Below, in pieces: positions 44,870 through 54,065 of a stretch of 64,000 nt of DNA. The notes under the pieces are model-generated. The model did not search any database. It was not told the origin of the DNA and worked only from the letters and a program-made list of their open reading frames with translations. Position 1 is the stretch's first letter. The number at the start of each line of letters is the position of its first letter. The stretch covers positions 248,001 to 312,000 of the forward strand of contig CALNXN010000011.1 in the NCBI GenBank assembly GCA_942490645.1, given 5' to 3'. This DNA is from CALNXN01 sp942490645 (GTDB taxonomy: Bacteria > Pseudomonadota > Alphaproteobacteria > Rhodobacterales > Rhodobacteraceae). Made by a program: the position numbers and the translations under genes.

Positions 44870-46043
44870 CTATTGCAGATCGGCAAACGCTTTGGTCAAC
44901 CGCTCGCAGGCTTCTTCGACGCGGGCCCGAGGTGTCGCAAAGTTGAAGCGCAGGAATGTCTCGCCGCCTGTCCCGAATGTCGGACCATGGTTGGCGGCGA
45001 TTGCGGCGTCTTTTTCGACCCGTGCGGTGAAATCTTCGCGGCTCATGCCGGTTCCGTCAAAGTCGACCCACGCCAGATAGGTGGCTTCTAGGTTCATGGA
45101 CTTCAGTCCGGGAATGGCATTGACCGCATCGTCAAAGAGGCGGCGGTTCCCGTCAAGATATTTGACCAGTTCGTCCACCCAGTCCGCACCGCTTTGCGAA
45201 TAGGCGGCCGTCGCCATGAACAACCCGAACGAGTTGGGCGACAGCCCAAAGGCCGCCATCCTTTTGCCGAAACGCGCGCGGAGTTCGGGGTTTTCAATGA
45301 TCACATTGCCCGAATGACTGCCGGCGATGTTGAACGTTTTGGTGGTCGCGGTCATCATGACCAGCCGGTGGGCGATCCCTTCGATATGCGCCATTGGTAT
45401 GTGCGTCGCACCGGGCATCACCAGATCATGGTGGATTTCGTCGGACACAAGGATGAGGTCGTGCCGCTTGGCAAAGTCCGCCACGCCTTGCAGTTCTGCT
45501 TTGGTCCAGACCCGTCCGCCTGGATTGTGCGGCGAGCACAGGATCAGCATCTTTTCACTGCCCGTCATCTGGGCGTCATAGGCGTCGAAATCCATCTTGT
45601 AGCGGCCATCGGCGTTGACCAACTGGCATTCCACCACATTGCGGTTCCGCGGCTTTGATCACACGGGCGAAGGCATGATAGACGGGCGTGAAAGAGCACG
45701 ACGCCGTCACCGGGCGCGGTGAAGGCATCCACGCACATCGCCGTGCCGTTGACCAAGCCATGCGTGGTGAAAATCCAATCCGGTTCGACCTCCCAGCCAT
45801 GTCGGTTTTTCATCCACCACTGGATGGCGGCGCGATATGCGCTGTCATCGCCGAAATACCCCATAGATGCCGTGATCCACCATGTCTTGCAGGGCCGATT
45901 TGGATCACTTGGGGCGGGCGGAAATCCATATCGGCCACCCACATGGCGATCCCGTTGTCGGCAGGGACGCCATAGATCTTCTCCATCCTGTCCCATTTGA
46001 CGCAATGGGTGCCGCGGCGGTCGATGATCTCGTCAAAGTGCAT
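44870..46043 (-). pseudogene. MalY/PatB family PLP-dependent cystathionine beta-lyase, frameshifted
   Basis: About 391 codons from ATG 46043. First frame: MHFDEIIDRRGTHCVKWDRM and NGIAMWVADMDFRPP; second frame after 45900: GYFGDDSAYRAAIQWWMKNR, then FTTHGLVNGTAMCVDAF; third frame from about 45640: MLILCSPHNPGGRVWTKAEL and the PLP-lysine segment ATTKTFNIAGSHSGNVII. PatB enzymes split cystathionine or other C-S compounds to pyruvate, ammonia and a thiol. Only the 5' third is disturbed, by indels near 45895, 45690 and 45645. Confidence 0.83.
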
Positions 46044-46171
46044 CAATGGCTCCTAATGTGTTGAGACTCACTAGGTTGCGCAGTGGTGTGTGCAAGCTCG
46101 ATTTTTGGGACACGCCAGGTGCAAGGCCACCACAGAGTTGCAGGCCATGCGCATGACCCTAAATCGGAGGC

Positions 46172-46691
46172 ATGAAACGCTCATATTATCCTGCACCCCG
46201 ACCCACGGCTGAAAAAAGTGGCGAGCCCTGTGCCAGATCTCAGCGATGATCTGCGCCGTCTTGCCGATGACATGCTTGAGACGATGTATGACGCGCCGGG
46301 CATTGGTCTGGCCGCCCCTCAGGTCGGGGTTCTGGAGCGGTTGATCGTGCTGGACTGCATGAAGAACGAAGCCGACACGCCGCGCCCGTTGATCATGTTC
46401 AACCCTGAGATCATCGCGACGTCGGATGAAACCAACGTCTACGAAGAGGGGTGCCTGTCGATCCCTGATCTGTTCGCCGATGTGACGCGCCCTGCCGAAG
46501 TCGAGGTGCGTTGGATCGACCGCGACGGCAAAGAGCAGACCGAAGGGTTCGATGGGCTTTGGGCGACCTGCGTGCAGCACGAGATCGACCATCTGGATGG
46601 CAAGCTGTTCATCGACTACCTCAAGCCGCTCAAGCGGCAGATGATCACGCGCAAGATGATCAAGAAGAAACGCGAATTGGCCCGCGAATGA
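46172..46691 (+). pseudogene. def: Peptide deformylase, one extra base near the start
   Basis: The ATG at 46172 (GGAGG just upstream) starts MKRS, then one extra base shifts into HPDPRLKKVASPVPDLSDDL. The rest is intact: motif 1 GIGLAAPQVG, motif 2 EEGCLSIPD with the metal Cys, and motif 3 QHEIDHLDGKLF with the HExxH. It removes the N-formyl group from new proteins using an Fe(II) centre. It is the one copy with all three motifs normal and is co-transcribed with two deformylase-like genes and fmt. Confidence 0.9.
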
Positions 46692-47187
46692 GCGTGGTCC
46701 CGATCCGGTTGTGGCCTGATCCGTGCCTGAGTGCGGATATGCGCCGCCGGTTGAGCCAAAGGATCCGGAGATTGGACGTGCTGTCCGCGATATGCTTGAG
46801 ACGATGTACGCATGCCAAGGGTCGTGGGCGCTGGCCGCGCCGCAGGTCGGCGTGATGCAACGGGTGTTCGTTGTTGATGTGGCTTGGAAAGAGGCAACGC
46901 CCGCGCCAATGGTCTTTATCAATCCGCAGATCCTCGCGCACAGCGGTGACAGCCTCGTGATGGACGAGCAATGCCTGTCCATCCCCGCATTGCCCATGGC
47001 TGTTGCGCGCCCAGAACAAGTGCAGTTGTTGTGGCGCAGGCCGGATGGCAGTCAGGCCCGACAGGGTTTCGACAAGGCCGAGGCGCGGTGCATCCAGCAT
47101 GAGTTGGACCACCTTAACGGCGTCGTGATTTTTGACCATCAGACGCCGGCCAATCGCAACAGACTGGAAGCCCTCTATGACGCCTAG
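46688..47187 (+). pseudogene. Peptide deformylase-like protein, second copy, frame disturbed near the start
   Basis: The ATG at 46688 overlaps the first def stop (ATGA) and encodes MSVVPIRLWPDPCLSAD; shifts near 46740 and around 46820-46850 lead to the main frame. Motif 1 reads GSWALAAPQVG, probably GRGLAAPQVG if two inserted bases are removed. Motif 2 is DEQCLSIPA, with Gln in place of Gly before the metal Cys. Motif 3 is intact, QHELDHLNG. It may be active or a specialised paralogue. Confidence 0.78.
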
Positions 47188-47675
47188 ACCATTTGTGATG
47201 TGGCCGCATCCTTGCCTGCGTACGCCTGCGGCGGAGGTTGAAGAGATCACCGACGACATCCGCGCCCTGTGGGACGAGATGATCGAGGCAATGGATGCGA
47301 TGCCCGGCGTCGGGCTTGGCCGCGCCGCAGATGGGCGTGATGCTGCGCCTGGCGGTTGTGGATGCGTCCGACGATAGAAAACGCCGCATTCGCATGGCCA
47401 ATCCGGTTATTCTGGATGCCTCCTCGATCATGCGCGATCATGAGGAAGGCAGCCCGAACCTGCCGGGTGTGTCGGCAAAGGTGACGCGTCCACGGGCCGT
47501 GACGGTGCGGTTCATGGATGAAAGCGGTATGCTGGTGCGACGCGATCTTGTCGGGCTGGAGGCGACCAGTGTGCAGCACCAGATCGATCATCTGGACGGC
47601 AAAATGTATTTCGACAGGTTGAGCAAGGTCAAACGCGACATGCTTTTGCGTCGTGCGCGCAAGTTGCAGGGATAA
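47177..47675 (+). pseudogene. Peptide deformylase-like protein, third copy, lacking key catalytic residues
   Basis: The ATG at 47177 overlaps the second copy's end (MTPRPFVMWPHPCLRTPAAE). One extra G near 47319 shifts the frame inside motif 1 (GVGLAAPQMG). Motif 2 reads HEEGSPNLPGV, so the metal Cys is Ser-Pro, and motif 3 reads QHQIDHLDG, so the catalytic Glu is Gln. Even in the correct frame it should not deformylate peptides by the usual mechanism. A regulatory or alternative role is possible. Confidence 0.78.
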
Positions 47676-47738
47676 CGGTGTTTATGGCTCCAATATGCGT
47701 TGGCGGCCAAGAGCACTAAGCAAGAGGGGGCGCGGAGC

Positions 47739-48650
47739 ATGCGTATCGTTTTCATGGGCAGCCCGGATTTCTCCGTGCCGGTACTCGATGCGCTTGTCGA
47801 GGCGGACCATGAGGTGGTTTGCGTCTATTGCCAGCCGCCCAGAAGGGCGGGTCGTGGCAAAAAGGACAGACCGACCCCGGTTCAGACCCGCGCCGAAGCC
47901 TTGGGATTGGACGTGCGCCATCCTGTATCGCTGAAGGTGCCCGAAGAAAGTGCGGCGTTTGCTGCATTGAACGCGGATGTGGCGGTGGTCGTGGCCTATG
48001 GGCTGATCCTGCCTCAAACGGTGCTGGATGCACCACGTCGAGGGTGCCTCAATATCCATGCCAGCCTCTTGCCGCGCTGGCGGGGGGCCGCCCCTATTCA
48101 CCGCGCGATCATGGCGGGCGACGCGGAAACAGGCGTTTGCATCATGCAGATGGAGGCGGGGCTCGACACCGGCCCGGTTTTGCTGCGACGTTCGGTTCCG
48201 ATTGCGACTGACGATACCACGGGCAGTCTGCATGATCGTCTGAGCGTGCTTGGGGCGCAGATGATTTGTGAGGCATTGGCCGATCTGGATCATCTGACAC
48301 CTGTTGCGCAGCCTGATGTGGGCGTGACCTATGCGGCCAAGATCGACAAAAGCGAAACGCCGATTGATTGGGATCAGCCCGCAGCGCATGTTGACGCGCA
48401 TATCCGTGGGTTGTCGCCCTTTCCAGGCGCGTGGTTCGAACATGAGGGCGTGCGGATCAAGGTGCTTGGCTGCGAACTGGCGCCGGGAGACGGTGCGCCG
48501 GGTTTGGTCACTGCGACCCCGTTGACCGTTGCCTGTGGCGCGGGTGCCGTGGCTCTGACCCGGTTGCAGCGGGCTGGTCGCAGCGCTCAGGATGTGCAAG
48601 ATTTTCTTCGTGGGTGCCCCTTGCCGCCCGGTACACAGCTCAAAGGATAA
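47739..48650 (+). CDS. fmt: Methionyl-tRNA formyltransferase
   Basis: The start at 47739 gives 303 residues: MRIVFMGSPDFSVPVLDALV, the PPRRAGRGKK loop that contacts tRNA, and the catalytic LPRWRGAAPIHRAIMAGD preceded by CLNIHASL. The C-terminal barrel is present. It adds the formyl group from 10-formyl-THF to Met-tRNAi, the reaction that deformylase later undoes; hence the def-fmt operon. Confidence 0.95.
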   Translation: MRIVFMGSPDFSVPVLDALVEADHEVVCVYCQPPRRAGRGKKDRPTPVQTRAEALGLDVRHPVSLKVPEESAAFAALNADVAVVVAYGLILPQTVLDAPRRGCLNIHASLLPRWRGAAPIHRAIMAGDAETGVCIMQMEAGLDTGPVLLRRSVPIATDDTTGSLHDRLSVLGAQMICEALADLDHLTPVAQPDVGVTYAAKIDKSETPIDWDQPAAHVDAHIRGLSPFPGAWFEHEGVRIKVLGCELAPGDGAPGLVTATPLTVACGAGAVALTRLQRAGRSAQDVQDFLRGCPLPPGTQLKG

Positions 48651-48654
48651 TGAG

Positions 48655-48891
48655 ATGTTTCCTACCCTGATCGGCACCGTGGTCATAGCGGGCATCGTTG
48701 GCTATCTGTCTGAAAGATCAGGCTTTACGCATAACGGTATCTTGCAGAGCATCATCATCTGCGTGGGCGGTGCCTTCGTGTTCTATTTCGTGCGGTTGAT
48801 GTTTGGCCTGGGGTTTTCCAGCCCCGGCCTGAATGCCATCGTGTCCTCGATCGGCGCGCTGGTCATTGTGCCGTTTCACTGGCGCAAATGA
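48655..48891 (+). CDS. Small membrane protein, GlsB/YeaQ/YmgE-like
   Basis: 78 residues with three hydrophobic helices: LIGTVVIAGIVGYLSERSG, IIICVGGAFVFYFVRLMFG and AIVSSIGALVIVPFHW. It resembles the transglycosylase-associated/GlsB family by size, helix spacing and glycine placement, but the match is modest. It starts four bases after fmt and may share its transcript. Confidence 0.55.
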   Translation: MFPTLIGTVVIAGIVGYLSERSGFTHNGILQSIIICVGGAFVFYFVRLMFGLGFSSPGLNAIVSSIGALVIVPFHWRK

Positions 48892-48895
48892 TCGT

Positions 48896-49294
48896 TCACG
48901 TGCCGAGGTACTGGTCGTCGGTCACATGCTCCATCCAGTCGGCTGCTGATCCGTCCTTGGCCTCCTGAATCGCCAGATGGCTCATTGCGGCATCAGGTGA
49001 AGCACCATGCCAATGCTTTTCGCCCGGCGCGAACCAGACGGTATCTCCGGGCCTGATCTCTTGGATCGGACCGCCCCAGACCTGCGCGCGGCCAAGTCCT
49101 GACAGAACAACCAGTGTTTGGCCCAGAGGGTGTGTGTGCCAAGCGGTGCGTGCGCCCGGCTCAAACGTCACGGTAAGGGCGCGTACTGCGGAGGGAGCGG
49201 GCGCCTCCATGACCGGATCGAACCGAACGGTGCCAGTGAAATAATCTGCCGGACCCGAGCCCGACGGGCGGCTGCCGCTGCGTTTTATTTCCAT
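48896..49294 (-). CDS. Cupin domain protein
   Basis: 132 residues from the ATG at 49294. The cupin motif 1 is GARTAWHTHPLGQTLVVL and motif 2 is PGDTVWFAPGEKHWHGA, with the metal-binding His residues present. It belongs to the carboxymuconolactone decarboxylase-associated cupin group that often includes quercetin dioxygenase-like proteins. Monocistronic, convergent with the small membrane protein gene. Substrate unknown. Confidence 0.82.
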   Translation of the reverse strand: MEIKRSGSRPSGSGPADYFTGTVRFDPVMEAPAPSAVRALTVTFEPGARTAWHTHPLGQTLVVLSGLGRAQVWGGPIQEIRPGDTVWFAPGEKHWHGASPDAAMSHLAIQEAKDGSAADWMEHVTDDQYLGT

Positions 49295-49467
49295 GAGAGT
49301 GCTCCTTTGCCCGGTCTGAGAGCCACAGCTTAACACGCGAGTGACGCCCGTCGAGCGAAACCGTATTGCTCGACCACAGCGGTCAAAACGGCGCGATGAA
49401 GGGCTTTGAAACATGCCGACTCCACCAGGCGCGGAGACGATTTTGCACGCGAATTTCTGGATTTTCC

Positions 49468-49542
<75 letters not shown>

Positions 49543-49628
49543 GCCGATGGGCTGGCTGATTAGACGCAATCCCGGACTGGTGCAAGCCCAATCTGGACGC
49601 GCCCGGACCCCTGCGGTAGACAGGCGCC

Positions 49629-49802
49629 ATGGCAAAGAATTCGGCCCCCGACAGCGGCAAAAAACAAGCCAAAACGCGTGAAGACCGGCTCAAGGCTGCG
49701 CTCAAGGCGAATCTTGCGCGGCGAAAGGCACAGACGCGGGCGCGGACGGGGTCACAAAACGATAACGGCACAGCCAAGGCCGAGCAGGACAAGGATAGCT
49801 GA
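49629..49802 (+). CDS. Small basic protein upstream of murA
   Basis: 57 residues, very rich in Lys, Arg and Ala, opening MAKNSAPDSGKKQAKTREDR and ending GTAKAEQDKDS. No membrane helix or cysteine; probably largely disordered or helical and possibly nucleic-acid-binding. It ends three bases before murA and would be co-translated with it. No family recognised. Confidence 0.6.
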   Translation: MAKNSAPDSGKKQAKTREDRLKAALKANLARRKAQTRARTGSQNDNGTAKAEQDKDS

Positions 49803-49805
49803 GAC

Positions 49806-51071
49806 ATGGATTCCATTCTGGTCAAAGGAGGCGGCGCGCTTCAGGGACAGATCCCGATTGCAGGGGCCAAGAACGCCTGCCTGACGCTGATGCCAGCGAC
49901 ATTGCTGAGCGAAGAGCCGCTGACGCTGACCAATGCACCGCGGCTCAGCGACATCGCAACGATGACACAGCTGTTGCAATCCTTGGGCGCTGAAGTGAGC
50001 AGTCTTGCAGGTGGCACCGTTTTGGCGATGAGCAGCCACAACCTGACCAACCATACCGCGCATTACGACATTGTGCGCAAAATGCGTGCGTCGATCCTTG
50101 TGCTTGGCCCGATGCTGGCACGTGATGGGCATGCTGTGGTGTCTTTGCCCGGAGGTTGCGCGATTGGCGCGCGCCCGGTCGATCTGCACCTCAAAGCGTT
50201 GGAAGCGATGGGGGCCGAGCTGGAATTGCGCGATGGTTACGTGCATGCCAGGGCGCCCAAGGGCCTCAAAGGCGGTGTGGTCGATTTCGAATTTGCCTCG
50301 GTGGGGGCGACGGAAAACGCACTGATGGCGGCCACGTTGGCCAAAGGCACCACGGTTATCAACAACGCCGCGCGTGAGCCTGAGATTGTCGATCTTGCGC
50401 TTTGCTTGCGCGCCATGGGCGCTCAGATCGAGGGCGAGGGTACATCGACCCTGACGGTGCAGGGCGTGGACCGATTGAATGGGGCGACCCATGCAGTCGT
50501 GACCGACAGGATCGAGCTTGGCACCTATATGCTGGCACCGGCGATCTGCGGCGGAGAGGTCGAGCTGTTGGGCGGCAGGCTTGATCTGGTGGGAGCGTTT
50601 TGTGAAAAACTGGACGCTGCCGGTATCAGTGTGACGGAAACTGACAAGGGGCTGAAAGTGGCGCGCAAGAACGGGCGCATCCGCGCGGTTGACGTCACCA
50701 CCGAACCATTTCCCGGCTTTCCGACGGATTTGCAGGCGCAGATGATGGCGCTTTTGTGCACGGCTGACGGGACATCGGTTCTGGAAGAAAAGATCTTTGA
50801 AAACAGGTTTATGCATGCCCCTGAGCTGATGCGTATGGGGGCCGATATTGACGTGCATGGCGGCACAGCGACAGTCACCGGGGTCAAAAAGCTGAAGGGT
50901 GCGCCGGTTATGGCCACGGATTTGCGGGCCTCTGTGTCACTCATCCTTGCGGGGCTGGCCGCCGAAGGCGAGACCCGTGTCGGGCGCGTGTACCATTTGG
51001 ACCGCGGCTATGAACATGTCGTCAGCAAGTTGTCGGGTGTCGGTGCCAACATCGAACGGATCAAAGAATGA
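49806..51071 (+). CDS. murA: UDP-N-acetylglucosamine 1-carboxyvinyltransferase
   Basis: 421 residues, normal for MurA. Lys22 and Asn23 of the substrate loop are in GAKNACLTLMP, and the catalytic Cys118 is in LPGGCAIGARPVD. This enzyme adds enolpyruvate to UDP-GlcNAc, the first committed step of peptidoglycan synthesis, and is the fosfomycin target; Cys at 118 predicts sensitivity. Its stop overlaps the DUF2948 start (ATGA). Confidence 0.97.
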   Translation: MDSILVKGGGALQGQIPIAGAKNACLTLMPATLLSEEPLTLTNAPRLSDIATMTQLLQSLGAEVSSLAGGTVLAMSSHNLTNHTAHYDIVRKMRASILVLGPMLARDGHAVVSLPGGCAIGARPVDLHLKALEAMGAELELRDGYVHARAPKGLKGGVVDFEFASVGATENALMAATLAKGTTVINNAAREPEIVDLALCLRAMGAQIEGEGTSTLTVQGVDRLNGATHAVVTDRIELGTYMLAPAICGGEVELLGGRLDLVGAFCEKLDAAGISVTETDKGLKVARKNGRIRAVDVTTEPFPGFPTDLQAQMMALLCTADGTSVLEEKIFENRFMHAPELMRMGADIDVHGGTATVTGVKKLKGAPVMATDLRASVSLILAGLAAEGETRVGRVYHLDRGYEHVVSKLSGVGANIERIKE

Positions 51072-51535
51072 CCGATGCACGGTTTGAAGATGGCCGCGAA
51101 GCACCGCTGAATTTGGGTGCTTTGGACGCCGAAGACCTGCAGGTGATATCCTCGCTGACGCAAGACGCGGTATTTCCCGCGACCGAGATGACATGGGACC
51201 GCAAGGCGCGCCGATTTGCCGTTTTGCTCAACCGGTTTCGTTGGGAAGAGGGGCCAGCGCGGGCGGTGAATCCGGAACGTGTGCAGTCCGTGCTGCTGTT
51301 TGAGAACGTCTTGGGCGTGGCAACCAACGGGATTGACCGCAAGGACAGCGATACGATTCTGTCCGTCCTGACAATCTCCTTTGAAGAAACGGATGCACCA
51401 GAGGGCCATGTCGTGTTGACGCTGGCCGGTGATGGCGCCATTCGCCTTCATATTGAGGCGCTTGAAGTTACGCTCAAGGATGTGACCAAACCCTACGTGG
51501 CGCCCTCGAAAAAGACGCCGCAGCACCCGGAATGA
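51068..51535 (+). CDS. DUF2948 family protein
   Basis: 155 residues, no signal peptide or membrane helix. The text LNLGALDAEDLQVISSLTQD and RRFAVLLNRFRWEE is typical of DUF2948, which commonly follows murA in Rhodobacterales. Function unknown. Both ends overlap neighbours by four bases (ATGA), suggesting tight coupling with murA and the acetyltransferase. Confidence 0.78.
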   Translation: MTDARFEDGREAPLNLGALDAEDLQVISSLTQDAVFPATEMTWDRKARRFAVLLNRFRWEEGPARAVNPERVQSVLLFENVLGVATNGIDRKDSDTILSVLTISFEETDAPEGHVVLTLAGDGAIRLHIEALEVTLKDVTKPYVAPSKKTPQHPE

Positions 51536-52035
51536 TCGCCGTACGCGCCATGACCAGCGATGATCTGGCGACATGGCGCGCCCTTCGGTTGGACGGTATC
51601 CGCCGCTATCCCAGTGCGTTCCTTGCCGAAGAAGCCGAGGCGCAAGCGATCACTGAGGACGTGGATGCGCGGCTGTTGGCGTCAGGGATGCGCTTTGGTG
51701 CCTTTGATGGCGACATCTGCGTTGGTATTGCCGGTTTGAACCGAATGTCTATCGCGCGGGCCAAACATCGTGCCGAAGTGGGCCCGTTCTACGTGGTTCC
51801 GCAGGCGCAGGGGTCCGGAGCCGCACAGGCCCTGATTCAGGCGATCAGGGACCATGCACAATCGCTGAACATCTGGCAGCTTGATTTGACCGTTGCAGAA
51901 ACGAACCAAAATGCGATCGCCTTTTACGAGCGCGCCGGGTTCGTTCGAATGGGTCGGATTCCCAACGCCATTATCGGCGCAGACGGGCCGGAAGATGATG
52001 CGTTTTACGTGCTGGAATTGCCCCACCAACCGTAA
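51532..52035 (+). CDS. GNAT family N-acetyltransferase
   Basis: 167 residues with GNAT outline: VRAMTSDDLATWRALRLDGI, the acetyl-CoA loop region FYVVPQAQGSGAAQALIQA, and a final ETNQNAIAFYERAGFVRMG. Substrate unknown. It is translationally coupled to DUF2948. Confidence 0.84.
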   Translation: MIAVRAMTSDDLATWRALRLDGIRRYPSAFLAEEAEAQAITEDVDARLLASGMRFGAFDGDICVGIAGLNRMSIARAKHRAEVGPFYVVPQAQGSGAAQALIQAIRDHAQSLNIWQLDLTVAETNQNAIAFYERAGFVRMGRIPNAIIGADGPEDDAFYVLELPHQP

Positions 52036-52100
52036 CATGCGACAGAAATTGGGCTGGGCTGCGTATATCAGCGATAGATACTGATTTCCGGAGAGTTCGT

Positions 52101-52604
52101 TTGAAGCCTTTGACCATCGCTGTTGGATTTGTCGCGCTGATCTTGCATGGCGCGATATTCGGGTTCTTTTTTGCTTGGGTCTGTTCGACCTTATGGGGTT
52201 TGGATCAGTTACCACCCAATGTCGCCATTGAGGCCATGCAGGCGATGAATGCCTCCGTCCGCAATGCTGTGTTTGCACCCGCCTTTTTCGCCACCCCGAT
52301 TGTTGCGGTTATTGCGGGCGGTCTGTGCGCAGGTATCGGCGCCCGGCGCGCGGCCTTTTTGTTTGTGCTGGGTGGTCTGGTCTATCTTGGGGGCGGGCTG
52401 ATTTTGACCGTGAGCGTCAACGTGCCGATGAACGAAGCGTTGGCGTTGGTTTCCCTGCCCCTGCCTGTGGAAACCGCGCAGGCGATCTGGTCGGATTACT
52501 CCGCCGCATGGCAAGTGTGGAACCAGATCAGAACGGGCTTTTCCGGTCTGGCGTTGGCGTTGTGCGGCCTCGGGATCTGGTCCTTGGCGCGCGCGACCGG
52601 CTAA
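52101..52604 (+). CDS. Hypothetical membrane protein
   Basis: 167 residues with four membrane helices, the first beginning at IAVGFVALILHGAIFGFFFA, the next around FFATPIVAVIAGGLCAGIGA, then LFVLGGLVYLGGGLILTV and ALALCGLGIWSLA. The second half resembles anthrone oxygenase/DUF1772 proteins in layout, but I am not certain. Its stop overlaps that of the convergent amidase. Confidence 0.55.
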   Translation: MKPLTIAVGFVALILHGAIFGFFFAWVCSTLWGLDQLPPNVAIEAMQAMNASVRNAVFAPAFFATPIVAVIAGGLCAGIGARRAAFLFVLGGLVYLGGGLILTVSVNVPMNEALALVSLPLPVETAQAIWSDYSAAWQVWNQIRTGFSGLALALCGLGIWSLARATG

Positions 52605-54004
52605 AGGCGGAACGGACGCGGTATCTGATCCAAAACCGGTCCCATAACACGTTCGATATGTTCCCCGATGTCCAACAGCGCGTCATCATCATGCATCGGT
52701 CCAACCAATTGCACACCTTGCGGCACACCGTTTGCAACGTGGGTTGGCATCGCCAACGCAGGCAAACCCACAAGGTTGATCACATACAGAGGTTCCTGTG
52801 CACGGATCAGCTGCGGAGCCTTGTCGGGCTGTTTGAATTCAAGATCATTCGCAAAGGCGGGCAGGCGCGACACCGGCAACAGAACCGCGTCCACGGTTTC
52901 GAACACCTGCGCCCATCCGCGTTGAATTTCGGTGCGTTCAGCCTGACCCAGCATGTAGCCTTCCAAATCGAGCAGGCCAAAATGATCCTTGAACTGCTCT
53001 GACCAGTGCTGCAACGCCTCGGAGCCGAAATTGGCGACATCTGCTGCCATTGTGATCTGTAACTCGGTGAACAGTAACTGCCCCCAAAGCTCTGCCGACC
53101 GGGCCATATCGGGCAGATTCACCTCATGGAGCTCAATCCCGGCGGTTTGAGCCGAGTTTGCTGCGGTTTCAATCGCGGCATCGACATCCCCGTGGAGCGC
53201 GTCAAACGCGGCCGGTGCGACGCCAATCCGCAGCTTGCCCGTCTTGCGCCTGCGCCCGTTGCGGCGCGCGGTGCTATAGGCGGGGTCGTCGGGGCTGTAG
53301 CCATCCATCGCAGCCAGCCCAAGCCGCACGTCGGCCACGCTGCGTGCCATGGGGCCATGGGTCGACATGGCCGTCACGATGGGCGCGCGTGGACCTTTTG
53401 CGGTAGGATTGAACGTAGGTACCCGCCCCAGCGAAGGGCGCAATCCAACGATGCCGCAGCAATAGGACGGATAGCGAATTGAGCCACCCAGATCACTGCC
53501 ATGCGCAATAACACCTATGCCCGACGCAACGGCGGCACTGGCGCCGCCGCTTGATCCGCCGGGGGTGAGCGCGGAATTCCATGGGTTGAGCGTGATGCCA
53601 TGCAGCGGGTTCGAGGTGCACCACCGCAGCGAAAACTCCGGCGTGTTGGTGCGCCCCACCGGAATAGCGCCGGCCGCATGCAGGTTGGCGATGGCCGCGC
53701 CGTCGCCCGGTGCGATGTTTTCGGCCAATGCGGGCAGGCCCTGCGTGGTGGCCAGTCCCTTTTGATCCGCGCCGATCTTGGTCGTGATGGGCGCGCCATG
53801 CAAGACGCCGGATTCGATCTCACCCGCATCCATCGCGCGCGCGCGGTCCATTGCGTCGGGGACGCCATCAACGACGGCATTGATATCAGGGTTTACCGCA
53901 TCAAGGCGCGCAAGATGGGCGGCACAGACCTCGACCGCGGAGACATCCCGCGCCTTCAATCGCGCTACGGTTTCAACGGCACTCCATGCGACAATGTCCT
54001 CCAT
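52601..54004 (-). CDS. Amidase, amidase signature family
   Basis: The start at 54004 gives 467 residues. The Ser-Ser-Lys triad can be seen: Lys in LHGAPITTKIGADQKG, the cis-Ser in LTPGGSSGGASAAVASG, and the nucleophile Ser in GSDLGGSIRYPSYCCG. It hydrolyses an amide to acid and ammonia; GatA is unlikely because gatB/gatC are absent. Divergent from hisD across 61 bases. Confidence 0.88.
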   Translation of the reverse strand: MEDIVAWSAVETVARLKARDVSAVEVCAAHLARLDAVNPDINAVVDGVPDAMDRARAMDAGEIESGVLHGAPITTKIGADQKGLATTQGLPALAENIAPGDGAAIANLHAAGAIPVGRTNTPEFSLRWCTSNPLHGITLNPWNSALTPGGSSGGASAAVASGIGVIAHGSDLGGSIRYPSYCCGIVGLRPSLGRVPTFNPTAKGPRAPIVTAMSTHGPMARSVADVRLGLAAMDGYSPDDPAYSTARRNGRRRKTGKLRIGVAPAAFDALHGDVDAAIETAANSAQTAGIELHEVNLPDMARSAELWGQLLFTELQITMAADVANFGSEALQHWSEQFKDHFGLLDLEGYMLGQAERTEIQRGWAQVFETVDAVLLPVSRLPAFANDLEFKQPDKAPQLIRAQEPLYVINLVGLPALAMPTHVANGVPQGVQLVGPMHDDDALLDIGEHIERVMGPVLDQIPRPFRL

Positions 54005-54065
54005 GATCCCTCCCTTGAGCCGACCCGCAGGGCCAGCTATGTCCAAGTCATCGAAAGGACGCCCG

